DNA of 64,000 nt from Vreelandella boliviensis LC1. Its GTDB lineage: Bacteria > Pseudomonadota > Gammaproteobacteria > Pseudomonadales > Halomonadaceae. The stretch is from contig NZ_JH393257.1 of NCBI RefSeq assembly GCF_000236035.1, forward strand, positions 681,370 to 745,369, read 5' to 3'. This document shows, in pieces, positions 50,043 to 59,433 of this stretch. The notes under the pieces were generated by a model. The model did not search any database, was not told the DNA's origin, and was given only the letters and a program-made list of their open reading frames with translations. The position numbers and the translations under genes are program-made. Position 1 is the first letter of the stretch; every line of letters begins with the position of its first letter.

Positions 50043-52058
50043 TCAGCTTGCCAAATGCCTCATTGTCCACTCACGCACCTCGGTGTAGGCGCGCTGCTCA
50101 AAGACTGCAAAGCCGTTCAGGCTGCGGGCTTTGAGCAGGGTGAAGATCGGCATGGTTAAGCCACACAGAAAATGCGCCAGCCGCTGGGCGTTAGGCGGCT
50201 GGCCGACCTGCTCAATATGGCGTTCAATCAGCGGCGTGGCATAACGTTGAAAATCAGCTTCCGATAACGCGGGTTGTGGGGGCGCATCCGGCAGCCGTAC
50301 AGGATGTCCGTAACATACCGAGCAGTGTCCGCAGCGGCCCTGCACGGGGTCGAGCGGCGCACCAAAGGTGCTATTACCAAAAGTGCGATCGCCAAAGTGC
50401 TCCGCTAAACGCCGGGTGATACAGCTTTCCGATTCAAACAGCGCCAGCATGGCCTGTAATCGCTCAATCTCGATGCGCTCTCTTGTCAGGCAGTCGTCAT
50501 AGAGCTGACTCGCCAGCGTCTCAATGGCAAAATTAGGCTGACACACCTCGTAAACGTCGGTCATCCGTTTGCCTTCCAGGGTCAGCCAGCCTTTGTCCTG
50601 AAAGTACTCCAGAGCAGTGATCACTCGGGCGCGGGAAGTATCGACCTGCTGCGCCAGCCCTGCCTGGTGTAGGCGGTCAAAATCCACCGAGCCCCAGGTG
50701 CGTGCAATGGGAATATTATCGACTAATAGCCGCACAAAGGCCGCCCGTTCGCCTTCAAAACGATTTACCAACTCACTCGGCTCAATGTGGTAGCGCAGCC
50801 GGTACTCTGCTAGAAATGCAAAGCGCGGCGCGATAATGCCGTGCATCTCCAGCCGCACCAACAGCGTTTTTAGCGGCAGCGGGCGGATATTGGTATCACG
50901 GGAAAGCGTATTGAGCAGCACCTCCCACTGGCGATCTGGCGCTTGGCCTGCTGCAGCAATCTCTTCCAACAGGCGGTAGATACCCGCGTATTCGGGAGTG
51001 TCGCCGTAAACGAAGTTTTCCAACACCCGCAGGCCATCGCGCCCGGCCATGGTCAGGCAGGTGGAAGGCAGCCCGTCGCGCCCCGCCCGACCAATCTCCT
51101 GGCTGTAGTTCTCGATGGATTTGGGCAGGTCATAGTGCACCACGTTGCGAATATCGCCCTTATCGATGCCCATACCAAAGGCAATAGTGGCCACGATGCA
51201 GGGCGACTCTCCGCCCATAAACTGGCGCTGGATCTCATCTCGCTGCTGGGAATCTAGCCCCGCATGGTACGCCTGGGCGGCAATACCCTGGACCGCTAGC
51301 GCTTTCGCCACCCGTTCGGCAGTTTGCTGAAGGGTGACGTAAATAATCGTGGGCGCTTCGCTACCCGGCTGCATCTGCGGCTTCAACCAGTTAATCAGTT
51401 GCTGCTGGCGGTCTTCCATGGCAGGCGCCACCAGTAACTCCAGATTCGAACGGTAAAAACCGGTGGTAATCACGTTATCCGCTGCGATGGCAAACTTCTC
51501 GCCCATATCGGCGATCACGGTCGGCGTTGCCGTGGCGGTGAGTAGCAGCACCTGGGGAATAGCGAAGTCGCGCTGGTAGTCCGGTAGCTTCAAATAATCG
51601 GGGCGGAAGTTATGCCCCCACTCTGAGAGGCAGTGGGCTTCATCCACCACTAAAAGCGATATTTGAACCTGGCGTAAAAAGTGCCGGAAGCGCTCGTTCT
51701 TGAGCCGCTCCACCGAGACCATCAATATTTTAAGCTCGCCGCTTTTGGCGCGCTCCATCACCTCACGGGTGGTGTCTCTGTCTTGGGTGGAGTCAATACT
51801 TGCAGCTGCTACGCCGTGGCGGGCCAAAAACGCGAGCTGATCTTGCATCAGCGCCAGCAGCGGCGATACCACCAGGGTTAAGTGCGGTAGGTGCAGCGCT
51901 GGAAGCTGGTAGCAAAGTGACTTCCCCGCGCCGGTGGCAAAAATTGCCGCCGTGGAGTGCCCGTCCAGCACCCTTTCAACCACCGCCTGCTGGCCGCCGC
52001 GAAAGTCGTCAAAACCAAATACGTCTTTCAGCGTTTGCTGAGGTGATATAGGGGGCAT
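50043..52058 (-). CDS. RecQ-family ATP-dependent DNA helicase
   Basis: 671-residue 3'-5' DNA helicase. Motif I is FATGAGKSLCYQLPAL, motif II DEAH in LLVVDEAHCLSEWGHNFRPDY, motif VI QEIGRAGRDG, and motif V TIAFGMGIDKGDIRNVVHYDLP. A zinc module with CITRRLAEHFGD and CGHCSVC follows. No HRDC domain is evident. The order of domains and sequence differ from E. coli RecQ, so this is probably an additional RecQ-like helicase. ATG 52058 has AGGAG five bases upstream; the frame is open 17 codons further. Confidence 0.92.
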   Translation of the reverse strand: MPPISPQQTLKDVFGFDDFRGGQQAVVERVLDGHSTAAIFATGAGKSLCYQLPALHLPHLTLVVSPLLALMQDQLAFLARHGVAAASIDSTQDRDTTREVMERAKSGELKILMVSVERLKNERFRHFLRQVQISLLVVDEAHCLSEWGHNFRPDYLKLPDYQRDFAIPQVLLLTATATPTVIADMGEKFAIAADNVITTGFYRSNLELLVAPAMEDRQQQLINWLKPQMQPGSEAPTIIYVTLQQTAERVAKALAVQGIAAQAYHAGLDSQQRDEIQRQFMGGESPCIVATIAFGMGIDKGDIRNVVHYDLPKSIENYSQEIGRAGRDGLPSTCLTMAGRDGLRVLENFVYGDTPEYAGIYRLLEEIAAAGQAPDRQWEVLLNTLSRDTNIRPLPLKTLLVRLEMHGIIAPRFAFLAEYRLRYHIEPSELVNRFEGERAAFVRLLVDNIPIARTWGSVDFDRLHQAGLAQQVDTSRARVITALEYFQDKGWLTLEGKRMTDVYEVCQPNFAIETLASQLYDDCLTRERIEIERLQAMLALFESESCITRRLAEHFGDRTFGNSTFGAPLDPVQGRCGHCSVCYGHPVRLPDAPPQPALSEADFQRYATPLIERHIEQVGQPPNAQRLAHFLCGLTMPIFTLLKARSLNGFAVFEQRAYTEVREWTMRHLAS

Positions 52059-52218
52059 GAATACTCCTAACGACAATGGGCGGTGTCCAGCAAGTCTATT
52101 TTGATACAAACAGCAGAGGTAATTCCATAGCGGCCAAATTCGTTGCGAACCTCCTCACGCTTTTGTGTAGCATGTGGAGCTTCTATGACGTAGTGAATTA
52201 TATTGCTGTGGAGATAAG

Positions 52219-52854
52219 ATGTTCACAATTGCGCTTTTTTTTATTGCCAATGCGCTATTTTGTTTAGCATATATTGTTCGCGATATGGCGTGGCTACGCG
52301 CAATTACCATTTTGGCGGCATTATCCACGTTGCCGTATTTTTATTTTCAAACCACTCCGCTTTATGGTGCCATGTCCTGGCAAATCGCCTTTATCGCGAT
52401 TAATACCGTCAACTTAACGGTGTTACTGCTCCAACGTCGCCCGATTAAGCTCACCCAGGAAGAGCAGTGGCTGCACGATACAACCTTTTCGCTGCTTAAA
52501 CCTCGCCGCATGCGCCGCTTGTTACAGCAAGCGGAGCCCCATGAAACACCGTCAGGTGAGGCGCTAATCGAACAAGGTAAAGAGCTGCAAGCGCTTATCA
52601 TTTTGCTTTCAGGCAGTGCCAGCGTTAAGGTTGATGGCATTGAACGCGCCACGCTTTCCCCAGGCGATTTTGCGGGTGAAATGAGCTTTATGACTGGTCG
52701 GTTAACCAGTGCTGATGTGATCGCAAACAAACCGGTGCGTTACTTAATGTGGCCATCCTCGGCTCTTGAGCGTCTTTACCAACGCGACCCTGAGATGAAA
52801 AGTGCGATACAAAGCATTATTGGGTTCGATATGGCGACTAAACTAGCGCGGTAA
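52219..52854 (+). CDS. Membrane-anchored cyclic-nucleotide-binding (Popeye-like) protein
   Basis: 211-residue protein with three short membrane segments in residues 2-72 and a C-terminal cyclic-nucleotide-binding domain (about 95-205). The binding cassette reads LSPGDFAGEMSFMTGRLTSADV: the GE that contacts the ribose is kept, whereas the usual Arg-Ala that holds the phosphate appears as Thr-Ser. Three membrane spans plus such a domain is the layout of Popeye proteins, which bind cAMP in animals. It is followed by a cAMP phosphodiesterase-like gene and, further on, a cyclase, so a cAMP role is a fair inference. No output domain. Confidence 0.82.
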   Translation: MFTIALFFIANALFCLAYIVRDMAWLRAITILAALSTLPYFYFQTTPLYGAMSWQIAFIAINTVNLTVLLLQRRPIKLTQEEQWLHDTTFSLLKPRRMRRLLQQAEPHETPSGEALIEQGKELQALIILLSGSASVKVDGIERATLSPGDFAGEMSFMTGRLTSADVIANKPVRYLMWPSSALERLYQRDPEMKSAIQSIIGFDMATKLAR

Positions 52855-52970
52855 GAACCTAACGCGTCAATAGAAAAACAGCAAACGTGACGATATTCCG
52901 TGACGACATCTCAACCCAGTCATCTATCAGTGTTATATATCTAATCCGACAAAAATGGAGTGACAGCACC

Positions 52971-53729
52971 GTGAATGTCAATGTCCTTGGCGCTAGCGGA
53001 GGCCTAGAGTCTTCTCAAGGGACTAGCGCCTTTCTGCTGAACCCTTCCACATTGCTCGATGCGGGCACGGGTGTTAACCAACTCAGTAACGAACAGCTTG
53101 GAGGGCTGAAAAACATCCTGCTGACTCATGCCCATATCGATCATATTGCCAGCCTGCCACTGCTAATCGACAGCCTATTTGAAACGCTTGTATCTCGCCG
53201 CCAAGCCTTAACTGTTTACGCATTACCTGACGTTATCAAAGCTCTCCAATCCCACATTTTCAATCATGTTATTTGGCCTGACTTCGCCCAACTGCCCTCT
53301 CCAGAACAGCCTGTATTGCGTTATGTACCCATCACTCACTGGCATCCGTATACGTTTGATGCCACCGTCGCAGTGACTCCTTTTCCCGTTACCCATGGCG
53401 TCCCCGCCTGTGGTTATTGGATAAGTTGCCCGACAGGCACCGTCGGGTTTAGCGGCGATACCGGGCTTTCCGATATCACCATCCAATCGCTTAACCGGCT
53501 AGGCGCACTCGACACGTTGGTGATCGAGTGTGCCTTCCCCAACCATCTCGACCGCCTCGCCGAATCGGCTTACCACTTGACCCCACAGCGGCTCGCCAAA
53601 CTATTTTACCGGGTGGCGACCCCCCCTAAAAAACTATTGATAACCCACCTGAAACCGCCGTATCGGTCAAAAATCATTCAACAGCTTCATGCCGCCCTTC
53701 CCACGACACAGCCATGGCAGGCGATCTGA
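52971..53729 (+). CDS. Class II-type cAMP phosphodiesterase
   Basis: Metallo-beta-lactamase-fold hydrolase of 252 residues that resembles class II 3',5'-cyclic nucleotide phosphodiesterases (yeast PDE1, Vibrio CpdP). It has the signature THAHIDHIASLPLLID with the metal ligands, TPFPVTHG, GFSGDTGLSD and a last His in ITHLKPPY. I choose GTG 52971 with GGAG upstream, giving MNVNVLGASGG, which fits the family; the frame is open to 52887. No signal peptide is seen, so it probably acts in the cytoplasm. It follows the cyclic-nucleotide-binding gene by 116 bp. Confidence 0.85.
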   Translation: MNVNVLGASGGLESSQGTSAFLLNPSTLLDAGTGVNQLSNEQLGGLKNILLTHAHIDHIASLPLLIDSLFETLVSRRQALTVYALPDVIKALQSHIFNHVIWPDFAQLPSPEQPVLRYVPITHWHPYTFDATVAVTPFPVTHGVPACGYWISCPTGTVGFSGDTGLSDITIQSLNRLGALDTLVIECAFPNHLDRLAESAYHLTPQRLAKLFYRVATPPKKLLITHLKPPYRSKIIQQLHAALPTTQPWQAI

Positions 53730-53753
53730 TAAAACCGCTTGAGGAATACGCCA

Positions 53754-53805
53754 CAAGTGTAACGCTGAGTGGAAGCCATACCTTTTACCCACCCGTACAC
53801 TGGTA
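53754..53805 (+). promoter_or_regulatory. Shared 52-bp operator, copy 1
   Basis: CAAGTGTAACGCTGAGTGG opens a 22-bp block that is 21/22 identical to 60426-60447; after a variable stretch both copies end in ACxCGTAxxCTGGTA at exactly the same distance. Each copy thus has two related parts, GTA-n3-CTG and GTA-n2-CTG, like the paired sites of AraC proteins. A -10-like TATAAG follows at 53810-53815. It lies 33 bp before the outer-membrane barrel gene. Confidence 0.65.
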
Positions 53806-53837
53806 TCCGTATAAGTAGCAAGGAACTGGGTTAGCCT

Positions 53838-55262
53838 ATGAGATTAATAACAGTGCGGCCTATTCGTCTTTACTGCCTGCTGAGTATCACACTTGGGCTG
53901 TTATTGACCACGCAAGCCCATGCCTATAAAGAAACGTTACAGAACGCTCACCAAATGCTAAAGCAAGGCGACGCCAAATCCGCCTATTCAAGCATGAAAG
54001 CCGTTGAGGTCGACCACAGCGGCGAGCCCGCATTTGACTACTGGCTGGGAGTGTTTGCACTGCGAGCTGAACACTTCTCCCACGCGCTGATTGCTCTGGA
54101 CAGGGCATTGAAGACTGAGCCAGAGCACGCAGGCGCGAGAATGGAGCGCGTCGCCGCGCTACTGCAATTGGATCAGCGCCGCGCCGCTGAACAGGAAATC
54201 GAGCGTTTGGAACAGCTCTCCCCTCCGCCCATAGCACAAGCGGCCATTGGCCGCTTCAAAGAAGTCATCGAACAACGCCGCCGTGAAGACAACGACCCAC
54301 AGCATAATCTGAACGTAGGTGTCGCTCTTGGCTACGACAGCAACCCCCAGCGCTACAGTAGTGATATCGCACTTGACCCTTTACCTACGTCACTACGCAG
54401 TGTGGTTGACCAACTAATCGATAGCGGTGTCTTGGAACCTGACGACCCCAATCAGCTTGACGACGTTACTTTTGCCAGCCGCTCAAGCCTCTATCACCGG
54501 CTGCAAGCCAATTACCGGGGGCGCTACCCAATTGACGAACGCTCACGCTGGCTGTTTGACGCCACTGCCCAGGCCCAGCGTTACTCCCAGGACAGCGCCG
54601 AAGAAATTGACCTTACGCTGTTACAGCTGGTGCCTGCCTACCAGCGCGAACTGAGCAATGGCCACACCTGGACACTGCAACCCAGTGTTTTACAAGGCTG
54701 GGGTGGTGCCGACCAGAACCCGCTTTTGACCCGCTGGGGCCTTAGCGGCCGCTACGCCTACACGGTAGGCACCGATAGCCAGCTGATCTGGCAGCTTAGC
54801 ACCCAACACAACGACTTTGACAACGCGCTAAGCGATTACGACGCAGGCCGCCTGGGAGTTGAGCTTACGACCCCCTTGACTCACGCTAACCTGCGCTGGC
54901 GGGCGCAGTTAGGCCAGGAGTGGGCCCGTGGCACAGCCAACCAACAACGTGCGGGCGGTGACCTCAACCACTGGCAAGTGGGCATGGGCGTGGATGTACC
55001 CATTGGCGAGCGCCAACTCATACGCGGCGATGTGGATTACCGCGAACGTAACTACCAGGACAACGTTAACAACATCACCAGCCGCTACCAGCCTACCGCC
55101 CGCGAAGAGCAGATATGGGAAGCGCGCCTAAGCTGGCTCTACCAGCTCAATCGTCACTGGCTGGTAGAAACCTCGGCCCATTACGAACAGCGCAACGCCT
55201 CCATTGAATTTTACGATTCGACACGCCTTCAAACGCAGGTCGGCGTTCGCTACCTTTTTTAG
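53838..55262 (+). CDS. TPR plus outer-membrane beta-barrel protein (Slam/DUF560-like)
   Basis: 474-residue exported protein. Signal peptide 1-29 (TTQAHA-YK), then TPR repeats to about residue 155 (FDYWLGVFALRAEHFSHALIALDRAL), then about 300 residues of alternating beta strands, beginning LNVGVALGYDSNPQRYSSD and ending in GVRYLF with the C-terminal Phe of BAM substrates. This layout is that of surface lipoprotein assembly modifiers (DUF560), which carry certain proteins across or onto the outer membrane; I hold the family name as likely, not certain. It is followed by a FecR-domain gene after 9 bp and shares its operator with the adhesin gene at 60509. Confidence 0.78.
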   Translation: MRLITVRPIRLYCLLSITLGLLLTTQAHAYKETLQNAHQMLKQGDAKSAYSSMKAVEVDHSGEPAFDYWLGVFALRAEHFSHALIALDRALKTEPEHAGARMERVAALLQLDQRRAAEQEIERLEQLSPPPIAQAAIGRFKEVIEQRRREDNDPQHNLNVGVALGYDSNPQRYSSDIALDPLPTSLRSVVDQLIDSGVLEPDDPNQLDDVTFASRSSLYHRLQANYRGRYPIDERSRWLFDATAQAQRYSQDSAEEIDLTLLQLVPAYQRELSNGHTWTLQPSVLQGWGGADQNPLLTRWGLSGRYAYTVGTDSQLIWQLSTQHNDFDNALSDYDAGRLGVELTTPLTHANLRWRAQLGQEWARGTANQQRAGGDLNHWQVGMGVDVPIGERQLIRGDVDYRERNYQDNVNNITSRYQPTAREEQIWEARLSWLYQLNRHWLVETSAHYEQRNASIEFYDSTRLQTQVGVRYLF

Positions 55263-55271
55263 GGAGGGCTT

Positions 55272-56993
55272 ATGGCTCGTTTTACACAACACCCCATTGC
55301 CCGCTGGGTATCGCTCCACGCCACTGTTGGCAGCCTAATGATCCCCATGGCCGTATGGGCCAACACCCCCGCCGGGCAGGTGATGTTCGTTCACGGCAAT
55401 GCCTCAATTGAGCGCGAGGGCGAACGTACCACCGCCGAACGCGGCGATGACATTTTTGCCGGCGACACCTTCCGAACGCAAAGCGCCAGTACGCTACAGA
55501 TCCGCTACAGTGATGGCGGCACCAAAGCCATTCAGCCAGAAAGCACCTACACCCTGGAGAGCTACCAAAACAACACAGAGCACCCTGACACATCCGAACA
55601 GAGTGGCGAACTGCTGCGCGGCGGGTTACGCGCTGTGACGGGGTTGATTGGACGAAATGCACCCGCAAACGTCAGCTATAAAACGCCGGTGGCCACCATG
55701 GGCATTCGCGGCACCAGCTTTCAACTAGTTCACGTGCCAGAGGGCAAAACGCCTCCCTTGCCTGGCATGGCTACCGGCAGCTACTTATATGTCGAGAGCG
55801 GTATGCTCTCCATGAGCACCGATGCTGGCGAGCGTATTGTGCGCCCGGGGCAAGTCGTGTTTTCCGCCACTGCAGACGCTATCCCAGAGTTCCTCGCCGA
55901 CGGCATAGCGATTTTTAAACAGTTGGAAGACCAGCGCCGCGAGCAAACTAGCCAAGACGACGAAAACCTAAGCACAGACACCACCCAGCAAGCTGGCAAC
56001 AACACTACCGTTGCCAGTACCACTCTAGATACCGATAGCGATGCCACTGACGGCACGTTTTTCGACCGCATCGCGCTGGCACCGACCCCCAATGAACAAC
56101 TTCAGCGCGAGCAAACCAACAACCTCACCCAAGAACAATCTACCCGTGCCCGCGCCTTTGCAGATAATTTAGAAGACGACGTCAACCAAGAATCTGAGCC
56201 CGAGCCGGAACCCGAATCTGAGCCAGACCTCGAACCTGAGCCGGTGCCCGAACCAGACCCCGAACCAGACCCCGAGCCGGAGCCGGAGCCCGAAGCCGAG
56301 GCTTGGATCGACTTCCCACCTACCGCTGAAAACAGCTTAACCACGCTTATCGGAAGTGACCTGTTAAATAGCTTTTACGAAGAAAATACGACGCCCACTA
56401 AACAAGGCAGCCAAAATGTAGCGGGTGGCGAAGTGGTATGGGGCTACTGGGACGCCGACACTCCCGACCCCTTCGCTCCAGAGGAACAGCCAATAGGGAG
56501 CAGTATCCCCTTTATTTCAGCATCGAATGCATTGGCCGATACGCTAAGCAACGAGCTAAGCAACCAAGCGCTCGATGCAATAAGCGGACAGCTAGCCGAG
56601 GGCGTGGCATTTAACTGGATAGGCGGTACCGGGCTGGTCAACCAAGCAGGCGACAATGTGATACCCATTCTTAGCGACAGCACCATCACACTCGTCAGTA
56701 GTGCCAGTGAAAGCAGCGTATTGGTTGATATAAGGCTGGAAGACTTTGGTCAGTTGGTTGGTGGGCTAAGCGCTGAAGAAGGCAGCGCAGCTTTCGAAAC
56801 CTTCCCGATCGATACCATCGACCTCACCCACGAAAACTGTGACACCGACTGTTTTGATGGTTTGAACACCTTACAAGGCCGATACATTGGCGAAGATGCC
56901 GCTGCCATTATGAGCCTAATTGAGGCCGCAGGCAGTGATCTGGACAACTACAGCGGTACCGGACTATTCGGACGCGAGGAAATCGCCCCTTAA
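55272..56993 (+). CDS. FecR-domain protein with Glu-Pro linker
   Basis: 573-residue exported protein. Signal peptide 1-31 (AVWAN-TP). A FecR domain spans about 35-215 (GQVMFVHGNASIEREGERT, FAGDTFRTQSASTLQIRYSDGG, NVSYKTPVATMGIRGTSFQLV). A disordered acidic region and a run of Pro-Glu/Pro-Asp repeats (about 308-343) follow, then about 200 residues with a C-terminal LQGRYIGEDAAAIMSLIEAA and GTGLFGREE. The first domain is the periplasmic-signal type known from FecR, but no sigma factor or TonB receptor is adjacent. It is the second gene behind the shared operator and ends 18 bp from the convergent cyclase gene. Confidence 0.85.
   Translation: MARFTQHPIARWVSLHATVGSLMIPMAVWANTPAGQVMFVHGNASIEREGERTTAERGDDIFAGDTFRTQSASTLQIRYSDGGTKAIQPESTYTLESYQNNTEHPDTSEQSGELLRGGLRAVTGLIGRNAPANVSYKTPVATMGIRGTSFQLVHVPEGKTPPLPGMATGSYLYVESGMLSMSTDAGERIVRPGQVVFSATADAIPEFLADGIAIFKQLEDQRREQTSQDDENLSTDTTQQAGNNTTVASTTLDTDSDATDGTFFDRIALAPTPNEQLQREQTNNLTQEQSTRARAFADNLEDDVNQESEPEPEPESEPDLEPEPVPEPDPEPDPEPEPEPEAEAWIDFPPTAENSLTTLIGSDLLNSFYEENTTPTKQGSQNVAGGEVVWGYWDADTPDPFAPEEQPIGSSIPFISASNALADTLSNELSNQALDAISGQLAEGVAFNWIGGTGLVNQAGDNVIPILSDSTITLVSSASESSVLVDIRLEDFGQLVGGLSAEEGSAAFETFPIDTIDLTHENCDTDCFDGLNTLQGRYIGEDAAAIMSLIEAAGSDLDNYSGTGLFGREEIAP
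56197..56302 (+). repeat. Glu-Pro/Asp-Pro coding repeat
   Basis: GAGCCN/GACCCN codon repeats within the FecR-domain gene encode a stiff (E/D)P linker. Such repeats often vary in copy number; here they separate the FecR domain from the C-terminal domain. Confidence 0.85.
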
Positions 56994-57011
56994 TCCACTG
57001 ACAAGACACCT

Positions 57012-59204
57012 TTATTTATTAGTATGCGTCCACACCCCGTCCCAATCGGCGGGGGGTGGGGTTTCTTGGTAGTATTCGATGCGTTGCAAATATAGCTGGG
57101 TAGGTGGGTCTTGTTGATCTTCCAGCGCGGCAAACGCCGCCTGCGCCTTTTCAAACGCAGCCGCCTGATAAAACGCTACAGCTTCATCAAATGCCGCCTG
57201 CCATTCACGCTGGCCCGGGGTTAATCCCCTCCATTGGCCAACCGGCTCCAGCACCCAAACGGGTGCATCACGACCTTTAACACGTACTTTATCCAAACGG
57301 CGAAAACACCAATTGGGGGCTTGCTGCACGGTTGCTTCACTCACCAGCACACTCACTCCGTAGGCCTTAGTCAGCCCCTCCAGGCGCGCCCCCAAATTAA
57401 CGTTATCGCCCATTACGGTATAGGCCATCCGGAAGCTCGACCCCATGTTGCCTACGCTCATTGACCCAGTGTTCAAACCCACTCCCATGGCCAGTGCTGG
57501 CTTGCCCTCATGGATAAATATCTGGTTGATATCATCAAGTGCTTCAAGCATTGCAAACGCCCCTTCAAGGGCGTGCTCGGCGTGCGCAATATCGTGAAGC
57601 GGTGCGCCCCAAAAGGCCATAATCGCATCGCCCATGTATTTATCGATGGTACCGTCGTGGGCATGAATCGCTCCAGTGAGGGGCGTCAGCAGCCGGTTCA
57701 TCACCTGAGTCAATTCAGCAGGTGGTAGCGTCTCAGAAAACGCCGTAAACCCGCGCACATCTGAAAACAGCACCGTCATCTCACGCTCTTCACCTTGCAG
57801 GCTCATCCCTTGGCCGCTGTGTACCATGTCGTCTACCAGCTTAGGCGGTATGTACTGCCCAAAGCGTTCGGCTACCCAACGCTTCTGCTGCGATTCAGTT
57901 AAAAAATTCAGCGCCAGGTGCCATAGCATCTGCAACACAAACAGCACCAATAATGCCGCCAGCGGCAACACCAGCCCCTGTTGCCAAGCCCAGAAGTTCC
58001 CTCCCAGCGTAATGCCCAGCAGCCCAACGCTTACTGCCAGCAAGGTCGGCGCGTTCAAACGCGGGTACAAAAATGTCATCAACACCCCCAGCAAGGCCAG
58101 GCTGACCAGTTCCGCCCCCGCCACCCACGGCGGCTGGGCCTTATAGCTTTGGTGCAACATCCCCGCCAGCAGCGTCATGTTGATCTCTGGCCCCAGGAAA
58201 ACGCCGCCCACCGGGGTCGAACGCAAATCCATCAAACCCGGCGCTGAAGCCCCAAGTATCAATGTTTTACCAGCAAGTGCTTCAGGCTCGATACGCTCGT
58301 TCAATACATCGGCGGCTGAAATATAGTCAAAATGTCCGCGCTCGCCGTACCACGGCACCAGCGCCGCCCCCTGGTTATCCACCGGAATTTCAAAGCCGCC
58401 GACATCCAGCGCCTCCAGTTGCGCCACGCCCGCGCCTTCGCCCACTTTTGGCTCAATCGTCGGCCCGCCTATCATCGCCATTAACATCGCAAGCGGCAGG
58501 CTCGGATAAAGTTCACCCTCCCAGCGCTGCAGTAAAGGCACCCGGCGAAACACACCGTCGTCATCCACCTGTGGGTTATCAAAAAAACCGCCGCCCATCG
58601 CGCTTTGCTGCAGCTCGGGCAGGTTGCCGGTAAAACGCTCTGGTTCGGGTACTGAAAGCGAGTCGCCTCCGTTCACCTCCACCGGCGCGGGCAATGTGCC
58701 CACTGGCGGCGGATCATCTTCGGCGACGCTTGCTTGAAAATAATACCCCAGTACCACTGGGTAGTTAGCCAAGGTGTCGGCCAGCACCGCATCGCCACTG
58801 TCTGGCGGCCCACGTTCTTCAAGCGCGGGGTAATCGCTCACCAACCTTTGCCAGTACTGTTTGAGCAACGTCCCTTCCGGCTCGGCAAACACAATGTCCA
58901 CCCCTAGCAGCCCCGCGTGGTAAGTATCAAACAGCGTTTCTACCAGATCGGCGACCACTGAACGCGGCCAGGGCCACTGGCCAACCTCGTAAAGGCTGCG
59001 CTCATCAATATCAATAATGGCCAGATTAGGGTCGGCCTCCTCGCTCAGCGTTGCTCGCACGCGACTGTCATAGGTCTGCCACTCCAAGCGCTCCAGAAAC
59101 GGCATCGGCATACAGCCCACCAGATCCAGCAACAGCGCCACCACGATGGCCATGCCGCCACCCCACTGCAGCCACCGCCCCTTTTTGGCATACACCCTCG
59201 ACAT
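57012..59204 (-). CDS. CHASE2-domain class III adenylate/guanylate cyclase
   Basis: 730-residue membrane receptor cyclase. N-terminal membrane segment (15-35), extracytoplasmic CHASE2 domain (about 40-340, WQTYDSRVRAT, IIDIDERSLYEVGQWPWPR, LLGVDIVFAEP), three membrane segments (about 350-425), then a class III cyclase domain. Metal Asp residues are in FSDVRGFTAFSE and GDAIMAFWG; the purine-side Lys is in TIDKYMGD; the transition-state Asn/Arg are in DNVNLGARLEGL. All catalytic residues seem present, with Asp before NVN typical of ATP users. A possible signal is sensed in the periplasm. It faces the FecR gene. Confidence 0.9.
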   Translation of the reverse strand: MSRVYAKKGRWLQWGGGMAIVVALLLDLVGCMPMPFLERLEWQTYDSRVRATLSEEADPNLAIIDIDERSLYEVGQWPWPRSVVADLVETLFDTYHAGLLGVDIVFAEPEGTLLKQYWQRLVSDYPALEERGPPDSGDAVLADTLANYPVVLGYYFQASVAEDDPPPVGTLPAPVEVNGGDSLSVPEPERFTGNLPELQQSAMGGGFFDNPQVDDDGVFRRVPLLQRWEGELYPSLPLAMLMAMIGGPTIEPKVGEGAGVAQLEALDVGGFEIPVDNQGAALVPWYGERGHFDYISAADVLNERIEPEALAGKTLILGASAPGLMDLRSTPVGGVFLGPEINMTLLAGMLHQSYKAQPPWVAGAELVSLALLGVLMTFLYPRLNAPTLLAVSVGLLGITLGGNFWAWQQGLVLPLAALLVLFVLQMLWHLALNFLTESQQKRWVAERFGQYIPPKLVDDMVHSGQGMSLQGEEREMTVLFSDVRGFTAFSETLPPAELTQVMNRLLTPLTGAIHAHDGTIDKYMGDAIMAFWGAPLHDIAHAEHALEGAFAMLEALDDINQIFIHEGKPALAMGVGLNTGSMSVGNMGSSFRMAYTVMGDNVNLGARLEGLTKAYGVSVLVSEATVQQAPNWCFRRLDKVRVKGRDAPVWVLEPVGQWRGLTPGQREWQAAFDEAVAFYQAAAFEKAQAAFAALEDQQDPPTQLYLQRIEYYQETPPPADWDGVWTHTNK

Positions 59205-59433
59205 ACCCGCGACCCTATTTCCCTGATACTAAGACGTTATGGCGGCCAACCCGAGTGCTGACTTTATCATCAAGCGCCCAATCATCGTCATGCGTTAACC
59301 ATCGTGTTGCTTATCTTCTCTTAAAGCTTTTCTGCAGGTTACACATTTCTCTGAGACGTTAAGCCGACTTGTTTTCAACGTTTTTAATACTTATTAATGA
59401 AGGCCAACACTTTTAATAACGCATCAGACAGCC

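Noticed and set aside
56102..56344. Ser-Gly repeat frame opposite the FecR gene
   Set aside because: It only mirrors the Glu-Pro codon repeat on the other strand.
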